Shown here in pieces: positions 52,224 to 62,357 of a DNA stretch of 64,000 nt. Within the stretch, counting starts at the first letter, position 1, and each line of letters begins with the position of its first letter. The translations under genes and the position numbers were made by a program. The stretch is from Paeniglutamicibacter cryotolerans. GTDB lineage: Bacteria > Actinomycetota > Actinomycetes > Actinomycetales > Micrococcaceae. Where the stretch lies: NCBI RefSeq assembly GCF_014190875.1, contig NZ_JACHVS010000001.1, positions 2,666,001 to 2,730,000 of the forward strand, read 5' to 3'. The notes under the pieces are model-generated. The model saw nothing but the letters and a program-made list of their open reading frames with translations, ran no database searches and was not told where the DNA came from.

Positions 52224-53726
52224 TTACTGCAGGGCGGAGGTGAGCCGGGCCAGGTTGTCCAGCACGGTGGATCGCAGCGGCTGGCGCATCCATTCCTCGA
52301 GGGTCAGCTCGCGGCTGATCGAACGGTAGCCGTCCTCGACGGCGCGCATGTCGCGCACGAACGACTCTCCGCGGATCAGCATCGAGACCTCCATGTTCAG
52401 TCCGAAGGAACGCATGTCCATGTTGGATGAACCGATCAGCGCCACGTCGGAATCGATGGTGAAGTGCTTGGCGTGCAGGATATAGGGGGCCGGGTAGAGG
52501 TAGATCCGCACTCCGGCGCGCAGCAGCTGCTCGTAGTAGGACCGTTGCGCGTGGTAGACCAGCGCCTGGTCGCCGATCTCCGAGACGAACAGGTCGACCG
52601 GCACACCGCGCTGCACTGCGGTGGTCACCGCGAACATCAGCGACTCGTCGGGCACGAAGTAGGGCGAGGTGATGACGATGCGTTCCTGGGCACTGTAGAG
52701 CATGCCCAGGAAAAGGCGCAGGTTGTTCTCGCCCTCGAAGCCGGGGCCCGAGGGGACGATCTGAGCCTGCAGGTCGCCGCGCACGTCGTGGGGATCGATG
52801 AACGCCGGGCCCAGTTCGCTGAAGCTGGTGGCGGAGTCGGCGTACTCGGCGCGCTTGACGCCGTCGCGGATCACCTGACCGGTCTCCGAAAACCAGTCGG
52901 AAATGAAAATCGCGTCCAGCGCCGCGACGACCGGCCCTTCGACCCGGGCGACCAGCTCCTTCCACTTCAGCCCGCGCTTGATGTTGGACTTCATGTTGTA
53001 GGTCCGGTCGATGAGGTTCAGTGAGCCCATGTAGCCGACGCGGCCGTCGATGATCAGGATCTTGCGGTGGTTGCGCAGATCCGGGCGCTGCAGCTTGCCC
53101 TTCAGCGGCTGCAACGGCAGCATCAACTCCCAACTGGCACCCATCGCGGTCAAGCGCTCCCGGGTTTCCCGCGAGTACGGCTTGCGCATCGAGGCCCAGT
53201 GGTCGAGCAGCACGTTCACGTGCACGCCGCGGGCCACAGCGCGCTCCAGGGCGTCGAAGAACGGTTCGGTGGTGGCATCGAGGGAGAGGATGTAGAACTG
53301 CACGTGAACGTATGCGGTGGCCGTTTCGACCTCCGCCGTCATGGCGTCCAGCGTTTCCTGGTAGCCGCCGAGCAGCGTCGCGCCGTTGCCCTCGAGCAGG
53401 GGCAGCGCGCCCAGGTTCGAGTTCAGTTCGGTCAGCGAGTTGAACCACTGCGGAGCATCGGGATCGTCGTGGTGGTCGTTCTCGGTGACCGACTTGATGA
53501 ATTCGTTGATTTCGGCCTGGACCTTGCGGCGCTTGCGCGGAAGCTTCGGGCTGCCGATGATCAGGAACAGGACCACGCCCAGGGAAGGCAGGAAGAAGAT
53601 CGCCAACAACCAGGCCATGCCCGATGTGGGGCGGCGGTTGCGTGGCACGATGATGACGGCCAGGGCGCGAATCAGGATATCGATGACGAGGACTGTGATG
53701 ACCCACCAGGTGGCATTATCGAACAC
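52224..53726 (-). CDS. cls: Cardiolipin synthase
   Basis: This 500-residue phospholipase D-superfamily enzyme has two N-terminal helices (residues about 8-28 and 38-60) and two HKD motifs: HRKILIIDGRVGYMGSLN and HAKHFTIDSDVALIGSSN. It condenses phosphatidylglycerol molecules to cardiolipin at the membrane. ATG 53726 gives the full family length. Neighbouring genes give no operon hint. Confidence 0.93.
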   Translation of the reverse strand: MFDNATWWVITVLVIDILIRALAVIIVPRNRRPTSGMAWLLAIFFLPSLGVVLFLIIGSPKLPRKRRKVQAEINEFIKSVTENDHHDDPDAPQWFNSLTELNSNLGALPLLEGNGATLLGGYQETLDAMTAEVETATAYVHVQFYILSLDATTEPFFDALERAVARGVHVNVLLDHWASMRKPYSRETRERLTAMGASWELMLPLQPLKGKLQRPDLRNHRKILIIDGRVGYMGSLNLIDRTYNMKSNIKRGLKWKELVARVEGPVVAALDAIFISDWFSETGQVIRDGVKRAEYADSATSFSELGPAFIDPHDVRGDLQAQIVPSGPGFEGENNLRLFLGMLYSAQERIVITSPYFVPDESLMFAVTTAVQRGVPVDLFVSEIGDQALVYHAQRSYYEQLLRAGVRIYLYPAPYILHAKHFTIDSDVALIGSSNMDMRSFGLNMEVSMLIRGESFVRDMRAVEDGYRSISRELTLEEWMRQPLRSTVLDNLARLTSALQ

Positions 53727-53827
53727 GGGTATTTTCCTCTGCTGTGGATGGGACTCAGCCCCACGCTATAGGAAAAGCGGTTCCCGGCGGGGGTATTGCC
53801 GGTGTCAAAGTGAATTGTGCCGCGTCG

Positions 53828-55312
53828 TCATCCATGGTCGCCCCGGAGCAGGGCCAGCCGTTCGGATTCGCGCGGGGACTGGATGACGGAATTGCCGGCT
53901 CCGTCGAAGGTCTTCACCGGGCGCATCGCATCCCAGGGCCGCCAGCCCGGATTTCCCGTCGTGGCGAAGGAGACCCAGGCGCCATGCATCGCATCGGCCA
54001 GCGCCTGCGGGGCATCGGGCCCGACCAGTGCCACGGCATCGGCACCCCCCAGATGGTCGAACACGAAACCGAGTTCCACGGCGTGTGCCGCGCCCAGCCG
54101 TTGCACCGGGCTGGGCCAGCCGAACTCGTAGACATACGTCGAACCACCGTTGGCCAGGCGCGCATCGGCCAGCCGGTGCGCGGGAATCCGCAGCAACTGT
54201 TCCGTGAAAACGGCTCCGAGCACCTCCCCGTTCGAGGCCCCGGGCCGGTTAGACCGGAAGAGCCGCAGCGTCTCGGCTGGGATGTGCAGGCGGTGCCGGG
54301 CCAGTGCCAGGGCCAGCCGGTCGACCCGGTCCGCCAGCCCGGTGGGTACAAGCCAGAGCCGGGCTTCCTCGGAAGTGGTGCCGATGAGCAGGTCGATGCC
54401 GCCGCCGGCAACGTGCTCCAGCGCCTCGTCCGGGCTGCGCGGGATCAGTGGCAGGCCGATGCTCAAGGAGAACCCCGGCGCCCGGGATAGCGGTCCGCCG
54501 CCCGGGGCCACACGGGTCTGGGCCGCCAGGATGTCCGCGGCCGGGACCTCGGAAAAAGCCGGCCGGGTGGTGTCGATGCCGAGGTCGTGGGCGATCGCAT
54601 GGGTTGCCCGCGCACTCTGATTGGACGGGAGCGCGTTCAGCGGCGCACTTTGGATGATGGCCCGCTGGATCAGGGACGCCGCCCGTTGGTGGGCCAGCAA
54701 CGCGGCAACAGTATTGCCTCCGGCCGAATGGCCCACCACGGTGACCCGCGCCGGATCACCGCCGAAGGCCCTGATATTCCTGGCCACCCAGTCCAGCGCG
54801 GCCAACTGGTCCGCCAGGCCCCGATTCAGCGGGGCACCGTCGAGCACGCCGAAGCCCTCGGCACCGAGACGGTAATTGGGGGCGACGAAGATCAATCCGT
54901 CGCGGGCGAACGCGCCGCCATCGTAACCCTCGATGGCATTCGACCCGCGGGTGAGGCCGCCGCCGTGAAAGAAGACCAGAACCGGGCGCAGGTATTTGCC
55001 GGGTTCGGCCGGGACGCAGATGTTCAGATTCAGGTATCCGTCACCGGGGACCCGGACGGAAGGCAGCAACCGGCCAAGTGCCCCTGGATAGGGGACCTGA
55101 GGCGCGGTGGGGCCCGGGGTCGAGGCGTCGAACTCGGTAACCCATTCGGGGGCGCGGGCCGGCGGGCCGAAGCGGTGCATGCCCACGGGCGCCGCCGCAT
55201 AGGGGATGCCCAGGAACCGGTGGATTCCCCCGGCGGCGATGCCGCGGACCGGACCGCTGGCCGTATAGACAAGCAGGCGCTCGCCGGCATCGGAGCGGTG
55301 GGTGAGGCTCAT
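53828..55312 (-). CDS. Type B carboxylesterase (para-nitrobenzyl esterase family)
   Basis: This 494-residue alpha/beta hydrolase has oxyanion HGGG (FFHGGGL), nucleophile GHSAGG, and a C-terminal catalytic histidine in AAHAVELGFVFDHLGG, with an acidic residue expected near GTTSEEARLW. N-terminal GPVRGIAAGGIHRFLGIPYA is the family start. ATG 55312 (MSLTHRS) was chosen; the frame is open to 55426. No signal peptide is seen. Natural substrate unknown. Confidence 0.9.
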   Translation of the reverse strand: MSLTHRSDAGERLLVYTASGPVRGIAAGGIHRFLGIPYAAAPVGMHRFGPPARAPEWVTEFDASTPGPTAPQVPYPGALGRLLPSVRVPGDGYLNLNICVPAEPGKYLRPVLVFFHGGGLTRGSNAIEGYDGGAFARDGLIFVAPNYRLGAEGFGVLDGAPLNRGLADQLAALDWVARNIRAFGGDPARVTVVGHSAGGNTVAALLAHQRAASLIQRAIIQSAPLNALPSNQSARATHAIAHDLGIDTTRPAFSEVPAADILAAQTRVAPGGGPLSRAPGFSLSIGLPLIPRSPDEALEHVAGGGIDLLIGTTSEEARLWLVPTGLADRVDRLALALARHRLHIPAETLRLFRSNRPGASNGEVLGAVFTEQLLRIPAHRLADARLANGGSTYVYEFGWPSPVQRLGAAHAVELGFVFDHLGGADAVALVGPDAPQALADAMHGAWVSFATTGNPGWRPWDAMRPVKTFDGAGNSVIQSPRESERLALLRGDHG

Positions 55313-55487
55313 CGCATCGGTCTCCTGCCGGCTGAGGGGGCAACCCCCGGGATGGCTCCACGATAACCCCGCTTCGGGCGCCGTGGAAGAGCTGCTCAGT
55401 TGCGCCTCCGGGTTGGGCGTGCGCAACTAGTGGGGTGGAAGCCACCGAGGGGCATCATGCTGCCCGCCCGGCTGGGACCGGCACGCG

Positions 55488-55850
55488 GTGGACGCGGTGC
55501 GCTACGGGGCCAGCAGCTTCCTGCCCCAGGGCAGCACCCCGGAGTTCGCCTGTGAATTGATCAGGACTGTGCGCGCCGGGCATGCGGTGATCGCGCCGCA
55601 GGCCCTGGGAGCGCTGCGCACCGCGGAGCCGGACCCTGCACCCCCGACGCCGGAGCTGTACGTCACGCTGGGCGAACGCGAGGTGCTGGCTGCCGTGGCA
55701 CGCGGACTGGCTAACCCGGAGATCTGCGCCAAGCTGTTCCTGGGCAAATCGACTGTCAAGACGCGCATCGGCGCGATCCTGCGCAAGCTTGAACTGCGCG
55801 ACAGGGTCCAGTTCGTCGTGTACCCATACGAAAACCGCGTCGGACGCTGA
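55488..55850 (+). pseudogene. 5'-truncated NarL/LuxR-type response regulator
   Basis: The 120-residue frame begins in what is normally the last third of a receiver domain (VRYGASSFLPQGSTPEFACE, IRTVRAGHAVIAPQAL). A LuxR helix-turn-helix follows (LGEREVLAAVARGLANPEICAKLFLGKSTVKTRI). The phospho-acceptor part is absent, and only about 175 bp separate it from the divergent esterase start. Either it is a remnant, or a short DNA-binding protein is still made from GTG 55488. Confidence 0.7.
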
Positions 55851-56007
55851 GCCGAAGGTGAGCTGCGGCACCGAATGAGGTCAAAGCGTGGGACATGCCG
55901 TACTGTTCATGGAAGCCAATACGCTTCTTCTCGAGGTTAGTTGCGGTTAGGCCCGTACAATGATCGCCATCGTTGTGCGGGTCGACTTATTTAACCGCCC
56001 CGGTGCC

Positions 56008-56436
56008 TCAGTAGTCGATGTTCTTCGCCAGGTCGGGGTTCTCGCGTTCCCACTGCTCGCGGATGCGGGCGGTCAGGAAGCCGACCCAGGACATGAAGTG
56101 GAAGAACCCGGCCATGGCGATGGTCATCCATCCGCTCAACGGCTCACGGCCTGTCGACAGTAGCCATACGCCGTAAATCGCGATCACCACGGCGAAGGCG
56201 GTCGGGATGGAGCTCTGGATCCTGATGTTGCGTGGTTTCATCGGCGTTTTGGAGCCGTTGACGTACATGCCCTTGACGTACATGCCCTTGGCGTAGGAGT
56301 AGGGGCCGTACTGGTCCCGGAGCCGCTTGCGGTCCCGAATGTAGTTTTCCGGGGGTGGTTCATTGGGTGCCGGCTGCTGTGCCGGTGGTGGTGGGCCCGA
56401 AGGCGTCTGCCGCGGGGGCTTCTGGCGCTGATCCAC
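56008..56436 (-). CDS. Small membrane protein of unknown function
   Basis: This 142-residue protein has a Pro/Gln-rich N-terminus (about 30 residues), a basic middle part with a short repeat (AKGMYVKGMYVNG), then two hydrophobic helices (IPTAFAVVIAIYGVWLL and MTIAMAGFFHFMSWVGFLTA) and a charged tail. Start ATG 56436. I do not recognise the family. It lies downstream of the tRNA on the same strand. Confidence 0.65.
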   Translation of the reverse strand: MDQRQKPPRQTPSGPPPPAQQPAPNEPPPENYIRDRKRLRDQYGPYSYAKGMYVKGMYVNGSKTPMKPRNIRIQSSIPTAFAVVIAIYGVWLLSTGREPLSGWMTIAMAGFFHFMSWVGFLTARIREQWERENPDLAKNIDY

Positions 56437-56546
56437 CCAGCGATTTTATCCACAAGAGCGTGGCGAAGGAGCTTGACCAGGCGGGTGGAACTGCCCATGG
56501 CCCGCGGCGGGCGCCCAATGCCGGAAGGGCAGGGCAGGGCAAGACA

Positions 56547-56579
56547 AAAGGAAAAGGCCCCCGGCGCAAGCCAGGGACC
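56547..56579 (-). terminator. Terminator of the tRNA-Arg gene
   Basis: On the minus strand a 10-bp stem (56570-56579 with 56556-56565, loop TTGC) is followed by TTTTCCTTTT, 11 bp past the tRNA end. Confidence 0.85.
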
Positions 56580-56590
56580 TTAGTCCAGTG

Positions 56591-56666
56591 TGGTGCCCTC
56601 GGAGGGATTCGAACCCCCGACCTACGGTACCGGAAACCGACGCTCTATCCCCTGAGCTACGAAGGC
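56591..56666 (-). tRNA. tRNA-Arg (anticodon CCG)
   Basis: The minus strand folds as a 76-nt tRNA with CCA encoded. The acceptor is GCCTTCG with CGAGGGC; the D arm has AGCTCAGGGGATAGAGC; the anticodon loop TTCCGGT gives CCG; the T arm is GGGGGTTCGAATCCCTC. Confidence 0.95.
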
Positions 56667-56885
56667 ATGCCGGAATTTACTGAGCAGCAACACGTGCAAC
56701 TTTTCATTCCCGGCGTGGGAACATCAACGAGCTTAGCAGTAGTTGGGCGGGCATTGACAAATCGGCTGCCGCGCCGTGCGTTGAATCCGCATCGGAACCC
56801 GGCGCAAAAGCATGTGGGGCAGGGAACGTTGCCGCTCCCACGTCATAACGCAAATCCCGGTCCTTCGCCCGGTTATCCTTGAGGG

Positions 56886-58526
56886 GTGACTCCAGAAGAA
56901 CTCTCCTCAGCCATTTCCGCCTGCCTCCGCGATGCCGTCGCCGATGGCCAGATTTCCGTCGAGGTCCCCGACGAGGTGCGGGTGGACCGACCGAAGAGCC
57001 GGGAGCACGGTGACTGGGCCACCAACATCGCCCTGCAGCTGGGCAAGAAGGCCGGCATGAACCCGCGCGACTTCGCCATGATCCTGCAGGAGCGACTGCT
57101 CGGCATCGACGGCGTGACCAAGGTCGACATCGCCGGACCAGGATTCCTGAACATCACCCTCGATGCCGCGGCCGCCGGCGAACTCGCCAAGGTCATCGTC
57201 GAGGCCGGTCCCGCCTATGGCAAGAACGACGCACTGGCAGGGCACATCATCAACATGGAATTCGTCTCGGCGAACCCGACCGGCCCGCTGCACATCGGCC
57301 ATACCCGCTGGGCCGCCCTGGGCGATTCGATCGCCCGCGTGCTCAAGGCCAGCGGCGCCGAGGTGACCAGCGAGTACTACATCAACGACGCCGGCAACCA
57401 GATGAACGTCTTCGCGCGCTCCGTCTACAACCGCATGCACTCTCTTCCGGTCCCCGATGGAGGCTACCCGGGCGAGTACATCAAGGAACTCGCCGACATC
57501 GTCGCCGCCGCGCACCCGGATGTGCGCACGCTGACCGAGGCCGCCGCGCTGCCGATCATCCGCCACGCCGCGTACACAGCGCAGATGGCAGACATCAAGG
57601 ACACGCTGAAGGACTTCGGCGTCGAATTCGACGTGTATTTCTCCGAGAGTGGGCTGCACGACGGCGGTGCCGTCGAAAAGGCCGTCGAGCGCCTGCGCGA
57701 ACAGGGCCACATCGACGACACCGACGGCGCCGTCTGGCTGCGCACCACAGACTTCGGCGATGACAAGGACCGCGTGCTGATCCGCGCCAACGGCGAGCCG
57801 ACCTACTTCGCCGCCGACGCCGCGTATTACCTGTCCAAGAAGGACCGCGGTTTCGAAGAGAAGATCTACCTGCTCGGAGCCGACCACCACGGCTATGTCT
57901 CGCGGCTGAAGGCCATCGCGGCCTGCGCCGGAGATGACCCGGAAAAGAACATCCAGGTGCTCATCGGCCAGCTGATCTCGGTCAACGGCGCCCGCCTGTC
58001 CAAGCGTGCCGGCAACATCATTGAGCTGCGCGATCTGATCAACTGGCTCGGCGCCGACGCGCTGCGCTACTCGCTGGGCCGCTACCCGGCCGATTCGCCG
58101 ATGGCCATCGACCCGGAACTGCTGAAGAAGAACACCAACGACAACCCGGTGTTCTACGTGCAGTACGCCCACGCACGCTCCTGCGCAGCAGCCCGCAACG
58201 CGGTGGCCAAGGGTGTCGAGCGCACCGTGTTCGACGCCTCGCTGCTGACCCACGAGACTGAAAACGACCTGCTCGCAGCCCTGGGCAGGTTCCCGTCGGT
58301 GGTTGCCGCAGCAGCATCCTTCCGCGAACCGCACCGCATCGCCCGCCACATTGAGACCGTTGCCGGCGCCTACCACAGCTGGTACGCCGCCTGCCGCGTC
58401 ACCCCGGTGAACGACGGAGCCGTCCAAGACATCCACCGCACCCGACTATGGCTCAACGACGCCACCACCCAGGTCCTGGCCAACGGGCTGGATCTGCTGG
58501 GTGTCGGCGCGCCGGAAAAGATGTAA
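56886..58526 (+). CDS. argS: Arginyl-tRNA synthetase
   Basis: This 546-residue class I synthetase has an N-terminal Add-1 domain, the HIGH motif as GPLHIGHT (about residue 137), a DALRYSLGRYPAD region, and a C-terminal DALR anticodon domain. The KMSKS position is replaced by LSKRAGN, as in many ArgRS. GTG 56886 is the only start fitting the length. It begins a run of same-strand biosynthesis genes; lysA follows 4 bp later. Confidence 0.96.
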   Translation: MTPEELSSAISACLRDAVADGQISVEVPDEVRVDRPKSREHGDWATNIALQLGKKAGMNPRDFAMILQERLLGIDGVTKVDIAGPGFLNITLDAAAAGELAKVIVEAGPAYGKNDALAGHIINMEFVSANPTGPLHIGHTRWAALGDSIARVLKASGAEVTSEYYINDAGNQMNVFARSVYNRMHSLPVPDGGYPGEYIKELADIVAAAHPDVRTLTEAAALPIIRHAAYTAQMADIKDTLKDFGVEFDVYFSESGLHDGGAVEKAVERLREQGHIDDTDGAVWLRTTDFGDDKDRVLIRANGEPTYFAADAAYYLSKKDRGFEEKIYLLGADHHGYVSRLKAIAACAGDDPEKNIQVLIGQLISVNGARLSKRAGNIIELRDLINWLGADALRYSLGRYPADSPMAIDPELLKKNTNDNPVFYVQYAHARSCAAARNAVAKGVERTVFDASLLTHETENDLLAALGRFPSVVAAAASFREPHRIARHIETVAGAYHSWYAACRVTPVNDGAVQDIHRTRLWLNDATTQVLANGLDLLGVGAPEKM

Positions 58527-58530
58527 CTCC

Positions 58531-59949
58531 ATGGCTCGTTCACCGCTCGCCCCCGAATGGTTGTCCTTCCCCGCCGATGCCAACACGCTGCGCCCGATCG
58601 AATGGGCCGCCGGTGTTTCCCGGTCCGCTTCCGGTGCGCTGTCCGTCCAGGGCATCGATGTCGCCGCGCTGGCACAGGAGTTCGGCACGCCGCTCTTCGT
58701 GCTCGACGAGGACGACTTCCGCGCCCGGGCCCGGGACTTCAAGACGGCGTTCGACGCCGCCTTTTCCGAGCTCTGCGGTGGGGTCGACGTGTACTACGCC
58801 GGCAAGGCGTTCCTGAGCGTCGAGGTGGCCCGCTGGGTGACGGCGGACGGCCTGCGCCTGGACACCTGCTCCGGCGGCGAGCTGGCGGTGGCCCGTGCCG
58901 CCGGTGTTCCGGCGGCGAACCTCTCGCTGCACGGCAACAACAAGTCGGTCACCGAGCTGCGCACCGCCCTGGAGATGGACCTGGGCCGCATCGTCGTGGA
59001 CTCGATGGACGAGCTGGCGCGCGTGGCAAAGCTGGCCGCGGAGGCCGGTGTGAAGGCCAACGTCATGTTGCGCCTGACCCCCGGCGTGCACGCGAGCACC
59101 CACGAATTCATCGCCACGGCGCACGAGGACCAGAAGTTCGGCCTCTCCATGCTGCCCGATGCCTCCGGCACGGCCCCGGCCGTGGCTGCCGCCGCCTACG
59201 CGCTGGCGCACGGCTCCATCGAGCTGCTGGGCCTGCACGCGCACATCGGTTCGCAGATCTTCGAGCCCGAGGGATTCGCCCTGGCCGCGCAGAAGCTGCT
59301 CGGTTTCCTGGCCGGGATCAAACAGCGCCACGGCGTCGAGCTGCCCGAGCTGGATTTGGGCGGCGGCTACGGCATCGCCTACACCGAGACCGATACCCCG
59401 CGCCCGCCGGCGGAGCTGGCCGCCGCGATGGCGGCCGTGGTGGGGGAGTCCTGCCTTGAGCTGGGAATTTCGGTCCCGCGGATCTCGATCGAGCCCGGCC
59501 GAGCCATTGCCGGACCCTCGACCTTCACGCTCTACGAAGTCGGTGTGCGCAAGAGCGTCCTCGTCGAACACGAGGGTGAGCTGCTGGAGCGCCGCTACGT
59601 CTCGGTGGACGGCGGGATGAGCGACAATGCCCGCCCGGTGCTCTACGACGCCGACTACAGCGCCGTGTTGGCAAGCCGTGTGACGGCCGCGGAGCCGATT
59701 ATTTCCCGCGTGGTTGGCAAACACTGCGAGTCCGGTGACATAGTCGTGAGGAACGTTTACCTGCCCGGGGACATCGCCGCGGGGGACCTGCTTGCCGTCC
59801 CCGCCACCGGCGCCTACTGCTGGGCGATGGCCAGCAACTACAACTACCTGGCCCGTCCCGGTGTTGTGGCGGTCCGCGGCGGCGAAGTCCGCCAGCTGAT
59901 CCGCAGGGAAAACGAATCTGACCTATTGGCCCGTGATTTGGGAGTGTAG
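58531..59949 (+). CDS. lysA: Diaminopimelate decarboxylase
   Basis: This 472-residue PLP enzyme makes lysine from meso-diaminopimelate. The PLP lysine is in VYYAGKAF; other marks are LDTCSGGELAVA, GLHAHIGSQI, DLGGGYGIAY, EPGRAIAGPS and the substrate-binding CESGDIV. ATG 58531 was chosen, 4 bp after argS. The N-terminal extension of about 30 residues is usual for actinobacteria. Confidence 0.95.
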   Translation: MARSPLAPEWLSFPADANTLRPIEWAAGVSRSASGALSVQGIDVAALAQEFGTPLFVLDEDDFRARARDFKTAFDAAFSELCGGVDVYYAGKAFLSVEVARWVTADGLRLDTCSGGELAVARAAGVPAANLSLHGNNKSVTELRTALEMDLGRIVVDSMDELARVAKLAAEAGVKANVMLRLTPGVHASTHEFIATAHEDQKFGLSMLPDASGTAPAVAAAAYALAHGSIELLGLHAHIGSQIFEPEGFALAAQKLLGFLAGIKQRHGVELPELDLGGGYGIAYTETDTPRPPAELAAAMAAVVGESCLELGISVPRISIEPGRAIAGPSTFTLYEVGVRKSVLVEHEGELLERRYVSVDGGMSDNARPVLYDADYSAVLASRVTAAEPIISRVVGKHCESGDIVVRNVYLPGDIAAGDLLAVPATGAYCWAMASNYNYLARPGVVAVRGGEVRQLIRRENESDLLARDLGV

Positions 59950-59955
59950 TACCCC

Positions 59956-61242
59956 GTGAAGACACTGAAGGTGGCCCTGCTCGGCTGTGGCAATGTGGGG
60001 GCGCAGGTCGCCCGCATCCTGCTCGAGGACGCAAGCGAGCTGGCAGCCCGCGCCGGAGCGAAGCTGGAACTTTCCGGCATCGCGGTGCGCAACATCGAAG
60101 CCAAGCGCGACGTCGAACTGCCGCGCGAACTGTTCACCACCGACGCGTTGGCCCTGATTGCCGACGCCGACGTGGTCATTGAACTGCTTGGCGGGATGGA
60201 ACCTGCGGGCGAGCTGATCTCGGCCGCGCTGGCTTCCGGCGCGTCCGTGGTGACCGGGAACAAGGCCCTGCTGGCCGTCCGCGGCGCGGAACTCGGTGCC
60301 CTGGCGGCCGCCAACGGCGCCCAGCTGCGCTACGAGGCGGCCGTGGCCGGAGCGATCCCGATCCTGCGCCCGATCACCGACAGCCTCTCTGGTGACCGCA
60401 TCACCAAGGTGATGGGCATCGTCAACGGCACCACGAACTTCATCCTGGACGCCATGGACACCACTGGTGCCCAGTTCGCCGACGTGCTCGCCGAGGCACA
60501 GGCACTGGGCTACGCCGAGGCCGACCCGACGGCCGACGTCGAGGGGCACGATGCCGCTGCGAAGGCCGCGATCCTGGCCTCGCTGGCCTTCCACACCGAC
60601 TTCGACCTGGCCGACGTTCACTGCGAGGGCATCAGTTCGGTGTCGGCGGCTGACGTCGCAGCAGCAGCGGACGCAGGCATGGTCATCAAGCTGTTGGCCA
60701 TCGCCGAACGCCTTGAAGCGGGGATCGCGGTGCGCGTGCACCCGACCCTGCTGCCCCGCAAGCACCCGCTGGCATCAGTACACGGCGCGTATAACGCCGT
60801 GTTCGTCGAGGCCGAAAACGCCGGCGAGCTGATGTTCTACGGCGCCGGCGCCGGCGGGGCGCCGACGGCTTCGGCCATCATGGGCGACACCGTTGCCATC
60901 GCCCGACGTCTGGTGGCCGATGCCCCGGTCATTGCCTCCGGGGTCCGGGGATCCCAGCCGGCGCTGCGCTTCGACCAGATCGCCACCAGCTATTGGATCT
61001 CGCTGCGCGTGGCCGACGAGTCAGGCGTGCTCTCGCGCATCGCCGCCCTCTTCGCCGAGCACGGGGTCTCCATCGAGCTGCTGCGCCAGTCGGTCGTTGA
61101 CTCGGCGGACGGCGGATCGGCGTTGCTGCGCATCGTCACCCACAAGTCGACCGAGGCTGCGCTTGCCGCCACCGTCGCCGCCGTCGGGAAGCTCGACGTC
61201 GTCAAGGAAGTAACCTCCGTACTTCGAGTTGAAGGAAACTAA
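59956..61242 (+). CDS. hom: Homoserine dehydrogenase
   Basis: This 428-residue enzyme reduces aspartate semialdehyde to homoserine. The NAD(P) loop is LLGCGNVGAQVARIL; GIVNGTTNFILDAM and AEADPTADVEGHDAAAKAAILA are the catalytic-region signatures; an ACT domain (residues about 350-428) provides threonine control. It starts at GTG 59956 and is directly joined to thrC. Confidence 0.96.
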   Translation: MKTLKVALLGCGNVGAQVARILLEDASELAARAGAKLELSGIAVRNIEAKRDVELPRELFTTDALALIADADVVIELLGGMEPAGELISAALASGASVVTGNKALLAVRGAELGALAAANGAQLRYEAAVAGAIPILRPITDSLSGDRITKVMGIVNGTTNFILDAMDTTGAQFADVLAEAQALGYAEADPTADVEGHDAAAKAAILASLAFHTDFDLADVHCEGISSVSAADVAAAADAGMVIKLLAIAERLEAGIAVRVHPTLLPRKHPLASVHGAYNAVFVEAENAGELMFYGAGAGGAPTASAIMGDTVAIARRLVADAPVIASGVRGSQPALRFDQIATSYWISLRVADESGVLSRIAALFAEHGVSIELLRQSVVDSADGGSALLRIVTHKSTEAALAATVAAVGKLDVVKEVTSVLRVEGN

Positions 61243-62343
61243 GTGGCCCACCAGTGGCGCGGAGTCATCCGCGAATATGCCGAACGCCTGCCCGTAACCG
61301 AGTCCACGAAGGTGATCACCCTCGGCGAGGGCGGGACCCCGCTGGTCTTCGCGCCGGCGCTGTCCGAGCTCACCGGCTCGAGCGTCTACCTCAAGGTCGA
61401 GGGCATGAACCCGACCGGTTCGTTCAAGGACCGGGGCATGACCATGGCCATGACCGCCGCCGTCGCCGCGGGCGCCCAGGCCGTGGTGTGCGCCTCGACC
61501 GGCAACACCTCCGCCTCGGCGGCCGCCTACGCGACCCAGGCCGGGCTCAGGTGCGCCGTGCTGGTGCCGGACGGGAAGATCTCCATGGGCAAGATGTCCC
61601 AGGCGATCGCCCACGGGGCCGACATCCTGCAGATTGACGGCAACTTCGATAACTGCCTCGAGGTGGCCCGCAAGCTTTCCGAGAACTATCCGGTGTTCCT
61701 GGTGAACTCCGTGAACCCGGCCCGCATCGAGGGCCAGAAGACCGGTGCGTTCGAAGTGGTCGATTCCCTGGGCGACGCCCCGGACTACCATGTGTTGCCC
61801 GTGGGCAATGCCGGCAACATCACTGCCTACTGGAAGGGCTACAAGGAGTACGCCTCCGAGTACACCAACGCTGCCGGCAAGACGCTGGCACCGGTATCGA
61901 CCAAGACGCCGATCATGTGGGGCTTCCAGGCCGCAGGCGCCGCACCGATCGTGCTGGGCCACCCGGTCACCGAGCCGGACACCATCGCCACCGCCATCCG
62001 CATCGGCAACCCTGCTTCCTGGACGCAGGCCGAGGAAGCCCGCGACGAGTCCGGCGGACTCATCGACTCGGTCACGGACGACGAAATCCTTGCCGCGCAC
62101 CGCTGGCTCTCCTCCCGCGAGGGCGTCTTCGTGGAGCCCGGCTCCGCGGCTGGCGTTGCCGGGCTGATCAAGCACCACGGTGCGGGCCACGTCCCGGCGG
62201 GCAAGACCATCGTGATCACGGTGACCGGTCACGGGCTCAAGGACCCGGACTGGGCGCTGAAGGGCGCCGACGGCACACCGGTTGAGCCGACGAAGGTCGC
62301 CTTCGACGTGCTAGCCGTCGCGCAGTCCCTCGACCTGGCCTAG
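61243..62343 (+). CDS. thrC: Threonine synthase
   Basis: This 366-residue PLP enzyme of fold type II turns O-phosphohomoserine into threonine. The PLP lysine is in [11 protein letters not shown], and the phosphate loop is [21 protein letters not shown] 61243 follows the hom stop with no gap. thrB begins 14 bp after its stop. Confidence 0.96.
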   Translation: MAHQWRGVIREYAERLPVTESTKVITLGEGGTPLVFAPALSELTGSSVYLKVEGMNPTGSFKDRGMTMAMTAAVAAGAQAVVCASTGNTSASAAAYATQAGLRCAVLVPDGKISMGKMSQAIAHGADILQIDGNFDNCLEVARKLSENYPVFLVNSVNPARIEGQKTGAFEVVDSLGDAPDYHVLPVGNAGNITAYWKGYKEYASEYTNAAGKTLAPVSTKTPIMWGFQAAGAAPIVLGHPVTEPDTIATAIRIGNPASWTQAEEARDESGGLIDSVTDDEILAAHRWLSSREGVFVEPGSAAGVAGLIKHHGAGHVPAGKTIVITVTGHGLKDPDWALKGADGTPVEPTKVAFDVLAVAQSLDLA

Positions 62344-62357
62344 GGGAAACGCGCACC

